From positions 4,923,001-4,987,000 of the forward strand of contig JAFFSR010000242.1 of NCBI GenBank assembly GCA_017163975.1: a stretch of 64,000 nt of DNA, written 5' to 3'. The translations under genes and the position numbers were made by a program. Positions 10,777 through 23,500 of the stretch are shown here, piece by piece (position 1 is the stretch's first letter; each line of letters opens with the position of its first letter). The notes beneath the pieces were generated by a model. The model had not been told where the DNA came from and did no database searches. It saw nothing but the letters and a program-made list of their open reading frames with translations. Source of the stretch: Anastatus disparis (taxonomy: Eukaryota; Arthropoda; Insecta; Hymenoptera; Eupelmidae).

Positions 10777-12852
10777 CTATTTCTTCATCCTCAATCCAAT
10801 ATAAACTGTATAAAATTTCAATCTTCTTTCAAATATCTCACATAAAAATATGATAATACTTATTATTTGTAAAATTATTAAATTATAAAAACTGTATTTT
10901 AATTGATCGATCGATAATGGTTTGTATGGATCTTTGTTCGGTAAATTATAATTAATTTCAAAATTTTTAATGTATTGTATTAAGCCGTGTTCGAGTAACC
11001 TAAGATTAACTTTTTGTGCTTTGCTGCGCAAAGGAGAATCATCACGTATCAGATATACGTTATATCCATCAAAGATTTCATCTTCTATAACCTGAATTTT
11101 ATCACTTTTATATCTATCATATGTCTTAAACCAAAAACAATCTCTAAGACAAGTAATGTCATTATTGCCATCCATTAATTTCATGCATCTAGTAATATTC
11201 TCTATTTCTATGATTTGAAGAGAAGTACTTTTATAAAATCTCTTTTGATATTTGCTACCGTAGACTTTTAATCCAGATTTTATTAAATCATAAACATTTT
11301 TTATATTTTTTTGACGATACATTGGTGTTGTCAATACAGCACTCCATCCGCTCTGCCTATAAATATTTACGATTGTGATAGCAAATATTAAAATAATTAG
11401 AATTGATCTCCTTGATATCGTTGAGGAAAGATGAATCATGGGAAGTCCAGCAGCTGCCCGCAATACGTCTATTACAATTTTTAAGTAGTTAATCTTCAGT
11501 ACAAATGCAAAAAGGACTGATATACTTCCGAAAAATATTAAAAACACTATAAATCCTTCTGGAGGAAATACTTGAGATAGCTGTTCAAAAATAGAGATTA
11601 TGTCTTTTTTCACAATAAAGCATATCTTGTCCTGTATGTAGTTGATTATTTCATGTTTCCACAAACGATGGTCGTAATCATCAATACTATGAGCTTCGTA
11701 TTTACCACATAGAACATCTCTGCTCATACCTGTTGCAGTACCATTAACATCTATTTCACCATGATTTTTAAAATCATAGTAAACAAAGCTAATATTACAA
11801 CCAATTTTTTTCCAAATCAATTCTGAAATTTTAATTGCTATAGTGTAAACGTTTTTTTGGTAAACTTTTCCACTTGAACGAATTATAGGTATATTAACTG
11901 ATGTAGTGGTAAGCTTTATTGGATAGTTTGTTAAATTTTTGGTTTTGTCAAATGTTAATGCTTTACAGTCTAATGGTTGTATAGCTTTTAATAGTTATGA
12001 TATCATCATGTTCCATGAAACATACCATAGGATAAAAAATATTTTAATTTTTTTATTATTTTCAATTAGAGATAGATAAATCAAAATTACAATATGATAA
12101 ATTGTGATCTATTTGTCAATCTTACCAGTAGCTGCATAATGATGTACAAAAAATGTAATTGGATATCCATTTTCTTGAATATATTTTCGATTTTTAGTCC
12201 AAAATTTTGGAGCAGTTGGAGAATATGGATTAAATGTGTATAAATTAATTTCATCTTCAAGATTGCGACATAAATAAACTGCATTCAGAATATTAAACTT
12301 CCAAATGATGTTTAAAAACGTATGTGCCGATTTACAACTATTAAAGGTTAATCTATTATCAATAAGAAAAAATGCATCAATATTCCACCATTTAGAATTT
12401 TTTAATTTATATAAAGCTAATTGAAAGGATGATAACTCGAGTTCATGTAAAATAAATTTTTTAATTGGAAATTCATTAACGTTTATTAAGTAACGTTGAA
12501 CTAATGTTTCATATTTTTCTAGAGTATCCGTTTCATCGTTGCTTAACAATATTATAGGCTTAGGAGACAATTGATAAATAAAATGGTGTACATAATAACT
12601 CCAGTTCCCCAAAATGATTATGGCCTCAGAATCATCGTGGAAACATTGATTGAATATAGCTGACTGTGGAATTTTAAGTTCATATTGTAAATGGAATTGA
12701 TTGAAATTTATAAGTAAGTTATGTATTTTCACCTCGAGTCCTAAAGACTTGTTTTTAATCATTTGTAAATTATGAGTTTCTAACTCATGAAAATAATCCG
12801 CATTCAAAAATTTCGCACAATTACACAACAGATATAAGAAGCACAATATCAT
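10777..12852 (-). CDS. Divergent ionotropic receptor A3, complete, 621 aa
   Basis: Predicted chemosensory ion channel. Exons: 12852-12733 (40 codons, hydrophobic start MILCFLYLLCNCAKFLNA), 12663-12126 (538 nt) and 11984-10777 (1208 nt). They sum to 622 codons with stop. Introns of 69 and 141 bp are GT-AG, phases 0 and 1. The first intron happens to have no in-frame stop, so a naive reading fuses exons 1 and 2. The N-terminal domain contains SEAIIILGNWSYYVHHF and LYTFNPYSPTAPKFW. S1 starts at PLDCKALTFDKTKNL; M1 is about residues 363-384, the pore-loop region about 389-409, M2 about 413-430 followed by NIYRQSGWSAVLTTPM, and M3 about 582-609 near the C-terminus. The classical glutamate-binding residues are not evident, as is usual for divergent IRs. 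Partner co-receptors (IR25a/IR8a type) are expected from family knowledge but not present here. Confidence 0.92.
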
Positions 12853-13277
12853 TTTATCTTTATGAAAAATGTATTAATCTTTTATTATTTATTTTGAAAA
12901 GGGAATTTAAAAATCAATATAAGCAGAGTGTTGCGAATTATAGATTATCGTCCAAAGAAATGATATACCTATGACGTATTCATTTTATTCGAGATGTAGC
13001 TGTCTGATTTTGATCATGTAACATTTGAATATTAGACAAAGCCTGAGAATATATGAAATAATTTGATTAAAAATGTAAAAAAGAAGACTTCGTAAAACAG
13101 AAACTAAGCTATACTACTTGAAAATCGATGAGAGTATTTTAGTTGAAAAGTCGAAAATATAAGTTATTATGGTTGTTACAAAGTTCATAACAAAAGTATA
13201 CAATTTTATTCTTGTTAACATACTCAAATGTGCTGATGGTAAAAAGATATAGTTTTCTTATTATTGCTACTACATAT
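12853..13277. other. Upstream region of A3, no gene seen
   Basis: AT-rich unique sequence presumably carrying the A3 promoter. I see no clear counterpart of the array B upstream block and no open frame of note. Confidence 0.4.
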
Positions 13278-13547
13278 TAACCCTTAGCCGACACACTGGG
13301 GTCATATAAAACTGGCCATTTTTCGGAGTTTTTTGCAACCTATATTTTTTTTTAACAAACTTAATTGAAAATTTTTGGCATCGCACTCATATTGTCTTAA
13401 AAAGGAGTAGTTAATGTACAACTGTGAATTTTTTTACGATAAAAAACAGCTTAGTTCACTTGGAATAGACGATTATGTGGCTGGGGTCAAAAACGCCCCA
13501 GTGTGTCGGCTATGATTGGCGACAGAAGTGTGTCGGCTAAGGGTTAA
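13278..13547. mobile_element. piggyBac-type MITE (262 bp plus TTAA duplications)
   Basis: TTAA at 13278-13281 and 13544-13547 flanks an element whose two ends both read CCCTTAGCCGACACACT inward. The right end carries an additional internal copy (AGCCGACACACTGGGGCG), giving the terminal-plus-internal repeat layout known from piggyBac elements. TTAA targets and CCC..GGG ends are diagnostic of that superfamily. There is no coding capacity, so it is non-autonomous. Confidence 0.88.
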
Positions 13548-13751
13548 TAATACATAATTTACTTTAAAAAAAGATATGCACACACATGCTAACACACAGG
13601 CATACACAGAGTGCTCTTTTCTGCTTGCTCCATTTACAGTCTTTTCAAACTTTACTAATATTTATAAAAAATATTAAAATAAAAAAATGTTTAATTATTT
13701 TGAATAGTTATTGGTCTAACATTTTACATTATTAGGTTATTTTAATTATAC

Positions 13752-14422
13752 TTACAAGGAGAGTGTTTCACCTTCGGGTCACCGTTTTTGCTCAAATTTT
13801 GGGAATATTTTCTGGATGCAGAAATATGAAAAAAGCCAAAATTTTAGAAGCCAACGCTCAATATTTCCCTAGTTATGGGCCATTGAACAAAATCTCTAAA
13901 AAAAGTTACTAGATTTTCAAACGCTTATAGTTCCTCAGCATTATTAGCTAGAAGCTTAAAACTTTATTTAAATGAAAGCTGAGCTAAAATCCTTTCAAAA
14001 TAGTAGTTATAGCATATTGAAATATTATTTTTTCCCAAAGTTATAGCGTAATAAAGATTGAACCCAATTTTAGCTTTTATCATTAATTAATGTTTTAAAC
14101 AAAAAATTCAGGTCTAATCTTTATTACGCTCAAACTTTTGGAAAAAATAATATTTTGAGATGCTATAGGTGCTATTTTGAAAGGATTTGAGCCCAGCTTT
14201 CATTTAAAAAAAGGTATAAGCTTTTAGCTAACAATGATGAGATATTATAAGCGTTTGAAAATCTAGTGACTTTTTTAGTGATTTTCTTCAATGGCCTGTA
14301 ACTAGGGAAATATTGAGCGTTGGCCTTTAAAATTTTGGCTTCCTTCATGTTTCTGCATCCAAAAAACATTCCCAAAATTTAAGCAAAATTGATGACCCGA
14401 AAGTGAAACACTCTCCTTGTTA
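13752..14422. mobile_element. 665-bp foldback DNA element with TTA duplication
   Basis: Ends read CAAGGAGAGTGTTTCAC on both sides as inverted repeats (13755 onward and 14419 backward). They extend into arms of roughly 300 bp with moderate divergence, for example GGGAAATATTGAGCGTTGGC at about 14304 against its complement near 13852. A spacer of some 70 bp around 14080 joins them. TTA lies at 13752-13754 and 14420-14422. A three-base TWA duplication fits PIF/Harbinger-like insertion, but the superfamily is inferred from that alone. The 67-codon minus-strand frame inside is an arm of the palindrome. Confidence 0.8.
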
Positions 14423-16740
14423 GTTACTTCAACACTAAAATAAATGTAGGAAATGTACTCTTAAGGTTAAATCATCTTTTTTTCTTAAAAAATATTTTAG
14501 AACTTTAAATTAAATAACACTCAACAGAAATATATTTGTAAAATTTTCTGTTTTGAAATTAGCTCAAAAACATATTGATTTCTGCGGCCTGGTTATTTGA
14601 ATAAGTATTATTGGTTCTTGTTTTCAACAAAGAAAATAAGGTATCGAATTGTAGAGGATTTTACAGCCAGATGTGTTTGTTTTTTCTTTTTGTGTACATG
14701 AAGCCAGCTATGGGATGTAACTGATTAAAAAGCAAATCGTCTGCTTTAGACTTAATTAATTTATTTAATTTTGAAATTCGGTAATTATTGTAATTTTACA
14801 ATAACTGTTAACAGATTAATGTTTTCAACACTTTTTAACAAAAGAATTTTTTATGCAGCGATATTTCTGCAATATGTTATCCTTTATAAAATATTATTAT
14901 TGCAGGATCCAACGTTTAAAGAAGTCAAAGTTACAGATTTTACTAAAAATTAAAAAAATGTATATAAAAAAAATATCCAAAGTAGTTTTTTATATATTTT
15001 AGTTGATTAAATTTAATATCACAGAAATAAATATCAATACATTTCAGAAGCTCATGTAATACAATAATATTAAAAGATTTACATTTTATACTAATGTTTA
15101 ATATTGTAAATAAAAATTTATAACCTTTTATTTAAATAATATTCGAAAATATTACCGTTTTAAAATATTTGTCCAGCTGACCAAAGCATCATAAACACGT
15201 CTTATAATTATCTATGATCTTGGCAAGGTAAAACAAAAGAGGCTAGGAAAAATATTTCTCCAATGCGACGTATATATTCTTTTTCTCTTTATATACGTAA
15301 AAACGTCGTTGGCTTATTCTGTCTTTTTCACTCTTTTTTTCTCGCGACGCCCACTACGATTCTTCCAGTCTCTTTTCCGGCATTACCTTTGTGCGTCCCC
15401 TTCACTCTCTTTTATTATTTTTTTTTCAACTCCTAGTAAACCCTTCTTCTCTTCTACAAGCTCTTTTCAGATCGCAGCTCAACACTCGGTACTGCAGATT
15501 TTTATTCCTTCTTTTCTTCTCTCTTTATTTTCTTTTTTTCATCTATTTCATTCTGAAGTAGAGACGAAAGAAAAGAGAGAGAGCTTGAGAGAAGGTGGGA
15601 AGGTGGTACATATAAGAGAAAATATAGATTGGTTTTGGTATATAGATATGGATAAAAGTGAGATAGAGGCATATATAGGAGGGGTAAAAATTATGATAGT
15701 CGCGTTGGGCACCGCGCGCGGGTGCGCTTGGAGAATGTGTGTGAACGACGCAAGAACAATGGGCACTGAATTGGCGTCTAACCGGTGAGCAATAGGTTTC
15801 GTCCCTTTCGGTACGGAACGAATAAAGGCGCCTAGCCGCCTTTGGTAATTAATGGCAGCCGATAAATCAACAGTTGGAATAATACCCAAGGAGACAACAG
15901 GAATAGTTTATAAAGCCTCGAGCTATCCTATGCTATATCCCAAATCATACGTACTCTCTTCTCTCTCTCGCCTCTCTTCTATTCCTCTCTCGCGAGAAAC
16001 GATATCTGCTGCTGCTACTGCTCTTGCTGCCTACTATCGTTCCATTGACTCACGCGATCTGATGTGGTATTGGGATTCAAAACTACAAGATTTTCCAAAG
16101 AGTCCAAACGAATCTACCAATTCGTTTTGCTATCCAGACTACGAGTTTGGCACGTATATGACTTGATTTGTTCAAATTTAGCTTAATAATATTTTATATA
16201 GTTAAACATATTAATTTATTTATCGTTTTAGTTATTAGTTACTAAAAATCACCGAAGTGTAATTTTCGTGATGAAATAAAGTGTCAACTTATTAATTCGT
16301 AACCTGTAATTTAAAGAGTTTGTTGATTTTATTGCGAATCCTCACGAAGATCATGCCATTATCTAAATAAATATTTTCAAACAGCCTCCAGTACGTAAGA
16401 ACCTTTTAAGACAATTGTATGAGTTAACAAAATCACTTTAATACCCAAGCAAACAAATATGTATATGTAATTAACAACGGAGTCTTCAAACAGCCATGTG
16501 AGTATAATCAATAAATAGGCCTTTATATACACGTTATCAATAAACTTTACACGAGAACAAGTAATATATGTGTATCATATTCTTAACGATATTTTTACCA
16601 TTTAATATCCAATATAATGTGCGCTATAAGGAAACTAAGAACGAACAATCTCTATTAAGCTACTTAATGTGTTCATATTAATTGAAAAACCAAGAGAGTC
16701 TTTTCAGTTATTACTTTGTAGTGGGAAATTTAAAGAGTTA
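14423..16740. other. Intergenic, AT-rich then CT-rich with a complex island
   Basis: 14.4-15.2 kb is plain AT-rich DNA. From 15.3 kb CT-rich simple sequence dominates. An island at about 15660-15910 is compositionally different and complex, with GGGCACCGCGCGCGGGTGCG, GCGCCTAGCCGCCTTTGG and a homeodomain-type TAATTAATGG. Open frames across it overlap on both strands and show no family features. It is more likely regulatory than coding. Confidence 0.4.
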
Positions 16741-16984
16741 ATGATTCCTGAAATTTTTTGAAGCTATGCTTCTTACGCGACGTTACGGCAGGGGCACTAA
16801 ATGTATAAAAATCGACAGTCCCAAATGTCACCCAGCGTGAATGAACGAATACGGCACAGGATGCCATTATTGCTATCAACATACAAACATTCTTTTTTCT
16901 CTTTCTTTCTTTCCCTCTCTCTCATTCCGCTTAAGAATATGCATGTATATACATATAAGAAAGATAAAGAAAAAGAGACTGCCT

Positions 16985-17200
16985 TGTTGTAACCGGCAAA
17001 GAAGGCTAGACATAGCCCCCTCCATTCGCGGCTACCTTTATTGTATATAAGAGAAAGAAAGAGAGAGGGAGAGAGTCAATTCTTAAAGCCGGTGGACAGA
17101 GAAGGATAGACGCAACCCTCTCTATTCTTTATGAAAAAGAAAGAGAGAGGGAGAGAGTCAATTCTTAAAGCCGGCGGACAGAGAAGGATAGACGTAGAAT
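16985..17200. repeat. Minisatellite, period about 82 bp, two to three copies
   Basis: GAGAGAGTCAATTCTTAAAG followed by CCGGYGGACAGAGAAGGATA occurs at about 17069 and 17151. A diverged third copy (CCGGCAAAGAAGGCTAGACA) starts near 16993. Units are joined by GA-rich tracts. Confidence 0.75.
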
Positions 17201-20160
17201 ACGATGATTAAATAAATAAATTATGTAAATAATATTTATTTAATTTAAATTTTAAAATTAGTATACGTATGAAAATATGCGTTTGTATTTATAATATTAT
17301 AATCTTAATATATTTTTTTGGCAAGAATTTTTTCATTTTCTCTCATTATCTTCTTCCGTTTATTAATATGTGTATATTTATATAGTTGTTATTAATTACT
17401 ACATTAATAACAAAAAATGAAAATTTAATAAAATTTAATAAAATTTTTGTATTTTTCTGTTTACAATGCACATGACGAAAATTACGTTTACCTAAATATA
17501 TGTTTTTTTAATAATTGATATTAATAAAAAACTACATTATTAATATATTTTTAAATACATAATACATCGAATGAAAAATAACGTTTTCACTAAAAAATTA
17601 ATTATAATTTTGCAAATGTCACACTTCCTAATTTCTATGTATATATACTGGAAGCATAGCTTCTGTCGGCCAGTCCCCACGACTGCCACTCCTGTTTTTT
17701 TATTTTAATATTTTTTTTTGCATTTTTCAATAGTCTACTATCTGAAAAATTGATTCAAAAAATGCTTTAAAAAAGTAAGAAAATTTTCATCATTATTGTA
17801 CTAAAAGCACTGTAAAGTATTTATATAAATAATATAGAAAATGTATCAATGCAAAAAATATATTTAGGAAATTAAGCAAAATTAATCCATAATATTAAAA
17901 TGAATTATGAAATTCGATAGAAATTTATTACGTTGAAAATTATATTAAAAAGAAAATATCAATCATAAATATTAGTAAATTTAAATCATTGAAATAAAAA
18001 GAGAGAAAAAAAATATTCGTTAACAGCCTTTTTTTTCCATCATTGTAATTGCTTTCATTCCATCAAAACGTGAGTTAACGCCATTCGGTTTGTCATTTTC
18101 TCTGAGCGTCGAAACATCCATCGTGGTATTTCTATTGTATTGGAAATATGACTTTGCCATAAATCATTGAATGGGAAGGGCGCATATTATATTGCGAACT
18201 ATTCGTTGCAGCCAGACTCTGTTGCCAGAGATATCTGGCTGATGTGATTGCCATTATTTCACTTATTACGCGTGTGTGTGTGTGTGTATATATATTTTCA
18301 CGATTTTCGTAAATTTAACAAAGATATTTATTAACGTTATGTGTTATTTTTTTCCATATTATGATTTATCAAATATCGTATGAAAAATATGTTCAATTAT
18401 TTTCGTATGTACTAATGAATAATAGTAATGATTTTATTCGTAATTTTTTTACCAAAAGTAATTTATTCACTCAAAATATCAAACTTTTCAAAGATCAGTT
18501 ACAAATTTATAATTATTTTACAAAATTTCAAAAAGCAAAAGTATTTTAAAAGGGAATCTAAAATAGAAGGTGAATGAAAAAGTTTATAATTTAAAAAACT
18601 AATTCCACATTATGTTCTAAGCATATCTAAATTAACATCAAAAATATTTTTGATGACGAACCTACTTCGTAACATTAACTTTAATATCACCGTATATTAT
18701 AAACTTTACAATTAAATCGATTTGAAGCAACTCATTTATATTCATCATATCAGATCAGTATCTCTTGAAATTTATGTCTGCCTAATACTTCGAGCTTTTA
18801 AAAGAAAAAAATTTGCATTCCATCAAGTCGTTCAAAGTCACCCCTAAAAATTTCCTTTAAACGTTCTTTGTATTCTTTCCTCTTTTATTCTCATATTTTT
18901 TTTCTTCTTTTTGCCTCTTAGCATACACTTTTTAACTATAGCTTAAACCCAATGTTTCACTCCGTATCCTAACCCATTGTCGTATTTTTTTTTCTTCTTC
19001 TTCTTCTTACTCGAAAGGAAACGCATTTTGAGAGATAATCGGGAAAACGCGCGAGCTCGCGCTTCTTCGCTATCAGAAGCAAACTTGCTCGTTGAGTATA
19101 TACGTACGTGTGTGTGTGTGTGGGTGTCCCTTGAGAAGATTTATATGGATAGTTTATTGTTATTCCACCCCACTTGCTTTTATGGGCCTTTTTCAAACTA
19201 TACACGACCAACCAAAGACGACTACGACTACGACAACGACGACAACGACGGACTTTACTTTTCTTAGTCGTCGACCTGCAGAACAGCCGCACTCGTCTTT
19301 TCGTTTGCTTTAAATCTTTGTTTCTTTCTTATACTCGTCCTAAAAAGCTCGACCTCGAGGTTACAATATATGGCGTAGCGAGAGAAAAAATAGAAGAAGA
19401 AAAGGAAAAAGGGAACGGCCTCGGGATAAGTTGAGAAAAAAAAAGCAAATATAGGACGAATCGTTTGGAGAGGGATAGTCCCTTACGGCCAAGATAATGG
19501 TTAATGCATCAAAGATTTTTACGAGAAGATTATCAAATGACGAGAACGCAAAAGGAAAATTTAATCCCATTCTTAGAAGTGAGTGATTTAGATGCTCGTT
19601 GCGGTAAATTATTTTTTCTTTTATTTTTACAAATCACAATTAAACGACGCACTTTGTTAAGATATCTATCTATAATAATGAGAAATAAATAGCTAAATAC
19701 TTTACCTAACTTTTAAAAAATATTAAGAATAGTAAAATTTACAACATTCGGGCAGTTGAATAATTGTCATAAATAAATAAAATTTGTTAAAATAAATAAT
19801 ACACAGCTCATTATAATAATATTATGAAAGTGTAATTATAAAAATATTTACATAAAATTTAAACAATTATTCGTTTGCTTGTAAATGATTAATATTTATT
19901 CTTTTCCAACAATAATTATAAAATTATAATTCATATCAAAATTAATTTGTTTATAATTCACATCGATTATTTCAAAATAAAAAGATAATATTAGTTATTT
20001 GTAATGCATTAAAGATATATTGAAAATTATAAATTCTCGTATCCAGCATCGATTTGATACTCTTTTTTTTTTAAACAAAAATTGATAAATTCTTTCCTGC
20101 ATATAAAATCTACTCGACATGCATAATAGCCACTTTCGCGCATAGCCATTCTGAAAATCT
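17201..20160. other. Intergenic, AT-rich with a complex island near 18.1 kb
   Basis: Mostly A/T-rich simple sequence. An island at about 18060-18270 is complex and contains a compact stem (18210-18240: AGCCAGACTCTG / CAGAGATATCTGGCT with a 3-nt bulge), ending at a (GT)n run (18272-18287). 18.9-19.5 kb has CT/GA and CGA-like simple repeats that create long spurious frames on both strands. No gene supported. Confidence 0.4.
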
Positions 20161-20560
20161 GATTTATTTACGTCATTGTTTCCTTTATACGAAATTTTTT
20201 GCTGTCGCTGTTTGTTTGTTGTTGAAAACGAAGTGAATGTGTACGAGTTTACAGTAATGATAACCGGAAAGATGACACTAGGATGGAAATGCCAGTTTGT
20301 GTATCCTGATTCATCGGGTATATATATTGAGTATATAGGCGCAAAAGAGAGAGAGGAGCTTCCCATCGCTCATATCACTAGGTATATATACGAAAATTTC
20401 GAAAGCAGTAGTACAGACGCGTATAGTAACACCCGCTGATCTAGTTGTATTTATGTCGGTAGTAAATCATGTCCGTTTCTCGTGCCCTGGCCCATCGTTT
20501 GATTTGTCGATGGCTTTTATGGACGGGAATTAACGCGCTGTAGAATCGTTTCGTATTTTG
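20161..20560. promoter_or_regulatory. Candidate conserved noncoding block, copy 1
   Basis: Complex sequence. Bases 20496-20540 (GTTTGATTTGTCGATGGC then TTTTATGGACGGGAATTAA) are nearly repeated at 60275-60317 with about 37 of 41 positions alike, and AATCATGTC precedes both. TTTATGG is a Caudal/Abd-B-type binding sequence. Function as an enhancer is inferred, not shown. Confidence 0.45.
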
Positions 20561-23500
20561 TTACTGTAAATGTACACTAGTATTTTGCCCCCCTTGTACC
20601 TCTTCTTCCACAATTTTCCGCGACAGGACATAGTATAACCAACGATCGATGATTTGTACTTTCCATTTTGCCAATTTTTTAATGCGCGCTACCACGTACG
20701 TACACGTGTGTACATGCGTGAATATCACGAGCGTCATTTCTGTTTTTTGTAATGCTAAATCTACCGGATATCTCTCTCACTCTCTCGATTCCGCGGACTA
20801 AAAAGCGAATGATACTTCAATATCTCGTTACTTTTGCAAAGTGAATTTCTATTTATGGATCATTGTACAGAGAGGGGCTGAGAGATCGGTAGACAGATAT
20901 TTTCATTTACGAGATTTAACTTTTTATCCAATGATTAAATGATAGTTTTTCAATTTTAAAAATCGGTTTGTGAATCAATTAAGATTATTAAGAAATTTTA
21001 ATTAAAAATTTGACTGATTTATTTGTATGATAAATTAATCAAATATATCGAACGTTATTTCATTCTATAATAATTCAAACTGAGATCTTCGAAAACTGTA
21101 CTGATAATTTGAAATAATTGAATTCTTGTAAAATATAATGATAAAAATTTTTTATAAAAATCATTGTACAACTATCCTTAAAAAGAATGTGTAAAAAAAA
21201 ATGTAGCAGAAAAAAGGTAAATTGGCATAGAAAAAAAAGGCTGTACATCCAGTAAAGTAACAAGCCTTGAAAAAGGAGATTTCTCAATGTATATAATGTC
21301 GAGGAGTATTATCTTTAGAAAGAACGTGTAAACATTGGTTATACGTATATGTACTCAGAAAGAGAAGCAGCCAGAACGTCGTAGAAAGCTGAAGTAGTAA
21401 AGCTCCTCTCTCTCCAGAGGTTTATATAGTAATAGAAGTCTGGTCCTCTGCGCTTGCATCAAGAAGAATTAGCATGTCCGGCAATCGAATTATCAAAGCT
21501 CTTTCTCTCTCTATTTCTCTTTTGCTCTCCTACATATCCGAGATATATTCTCGCTTACGGTAAACTCGTGTATATTCTAGTCTGTGTATGTATATACATG
21601 GAGCTGGGAGAGATACAAGTAGAAGGAAAAGTATGCACGTAAGTGCTGGGTACTCATCGACACGAGTCTACGTAATCATTCGGGAAAGATGGCACTTTCG
21701 AGAGCTTGCGTTGCTCGTTTTCCTTTCTCTATCTCGCTCTTGCCTTCTGGGGGAGGTGGAGAGGGGGTGGTCCTCTAATGGCTGGTGGTTGATAACAAGG
21801 TTTGTACATACACAATATATAACATATATAGTAGACGGCAGTACTAACTCACCCTCTCTCTCTCTCTCTCTTTACTCCTTTCTATATTGTATACGAGCGA
21901 AGAGAAGACTATATGCAGATATATATGTATATGTATATAGTCAGGAGGAGCGAGCACTTCGTCCAGTTTTCGAACGAACAGCTGAGAGATGTTGACAGCG
22001 GCTTTCAACCTTAACTGTTCTTGTTGTTAGCTGGACACACGCTTGGACCCCAAGTATATGTATATAGTATACCCGCAAATGCAAAGTACAAGATCGTTCC
22101 TATACACATATACCTTGCCTTTTCCTATACATTCTATTTGTGTATGTATATACAAGTTGCAAATTTTCAAGCGGCTTTTGCTTCCCTCTCTCAACGCGCT
22201 ATCTTTTAACGTGAATTTATATGATCTGACAAAGACTGTTAAGAATTTTTTTTCATTTTTAATTTTACTTTCCTTTTTTTCCTCTTGTTTTGCACTTATC
22301 TATAAAAGATGCTCTTTCATTTATTTCACATTCTATTCATTTTAGATTTTCGAAATGAATTATGTAACCTGGTTGAATAAACTTTTTTTAATTTTTTGTA
22401 ATATATTCATTTTTAATAATTCAAGTGATTTTTTAGTATAAATTATGTTTTCTGATATTTTTATTCTTTTCACTAAAAAAGTATATAATCTGTAGCAGTT
22501 AAGAACAAATTACATTATAATAATATTCTGAAACAAAAAATATTATAAGTATGACAAAATAACTAAAAGTTAATAGCACAACCTTACTTTTTTCTAAAAT
22601 TATAGTCAAACATTTTGTAAAACAAGATCATTATGCAATTTTGTTTAAGAACATTTAAAAAAAAATCAATACTTCTTGAAATATTGAATACCTGAGATCG
22701 CTTATTTCTTATCTTGATTATTTAAAAATCAATAATTATTTATTACTTTTTTTTACACTAGCAATTATAGTTCATTGATAGAAATAAGATACTATAACGA
22801 TTCGTCACGCAACTATTATGTTGCAAAACTGTAAAAATATACATTTCATATATTAATAATTTTTTATTCCTTTAAAAATTATCAAACAAAAAACATAAAA
22901 ATAAAATACAGAATTCCTTAAAATGTTAACTCACTTTTAATATTACATAATTTTATAAAAATTAAAGTAAAAAAATAATGTTTACAGGAAAAGCTTATTC
23001 ATTATGAAAATAGAATTATAAGACGTGAAGGAAAGATCGTTTGGTGATCTTTTGTACAACATTATATTCGTTGGTATAAATTCAATAGGTCTGGGGCGCC
23101 CCTGTCACGCTTGTCAAGCATTAGAGAAGTGCTCGGGTGCTGCTCTTGGCTGGCAAACCTGAACCATAGTCTTTCTCTCCCCCTTTTGCACGAGCATTTA
23201 CTAACGTTCTTCTTCTAGCTCTATCTCTCTCTTGTCCTCACGAATTCGTAATCTCGACAAATTCGTAAATTGATTTCGACACTTTAACGCTCCTCGAATC
23301 TATAACGCATTCGCTTCAACAACTCAAGAGAGCACCTAATTGTTTAATAGATACTATTGAATTTTCAATTTTAAACAAAATTAATAAACTATTGTTCGAA
23401 AGTCGATTACTTTACAATAATACATGTTTCGCTTTATACGTTATGATTGATATAATTTCGTAAATTCAGAATGCATGTGAATACGATATTTATTATTAAT

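Noticed and set aside
12109..12852. A3 exons 1 and 2 as a single exon
   Set aside because: The frame is open across them, but the middle 69 bp have GT-AG ends and sit where A1 and A2 have an intron of similar size.
14172..14375. 67-codon minus-strand frame
   Set aside because: Lies in one arm of the 665-bp foldback element.
21588..21995. 135-codon plus-strand open frame as a gene
   Set aside because: Spans TCTCTC and TATATG simple repeats; composition is repeat-driven and nothing recognisable is encoded.
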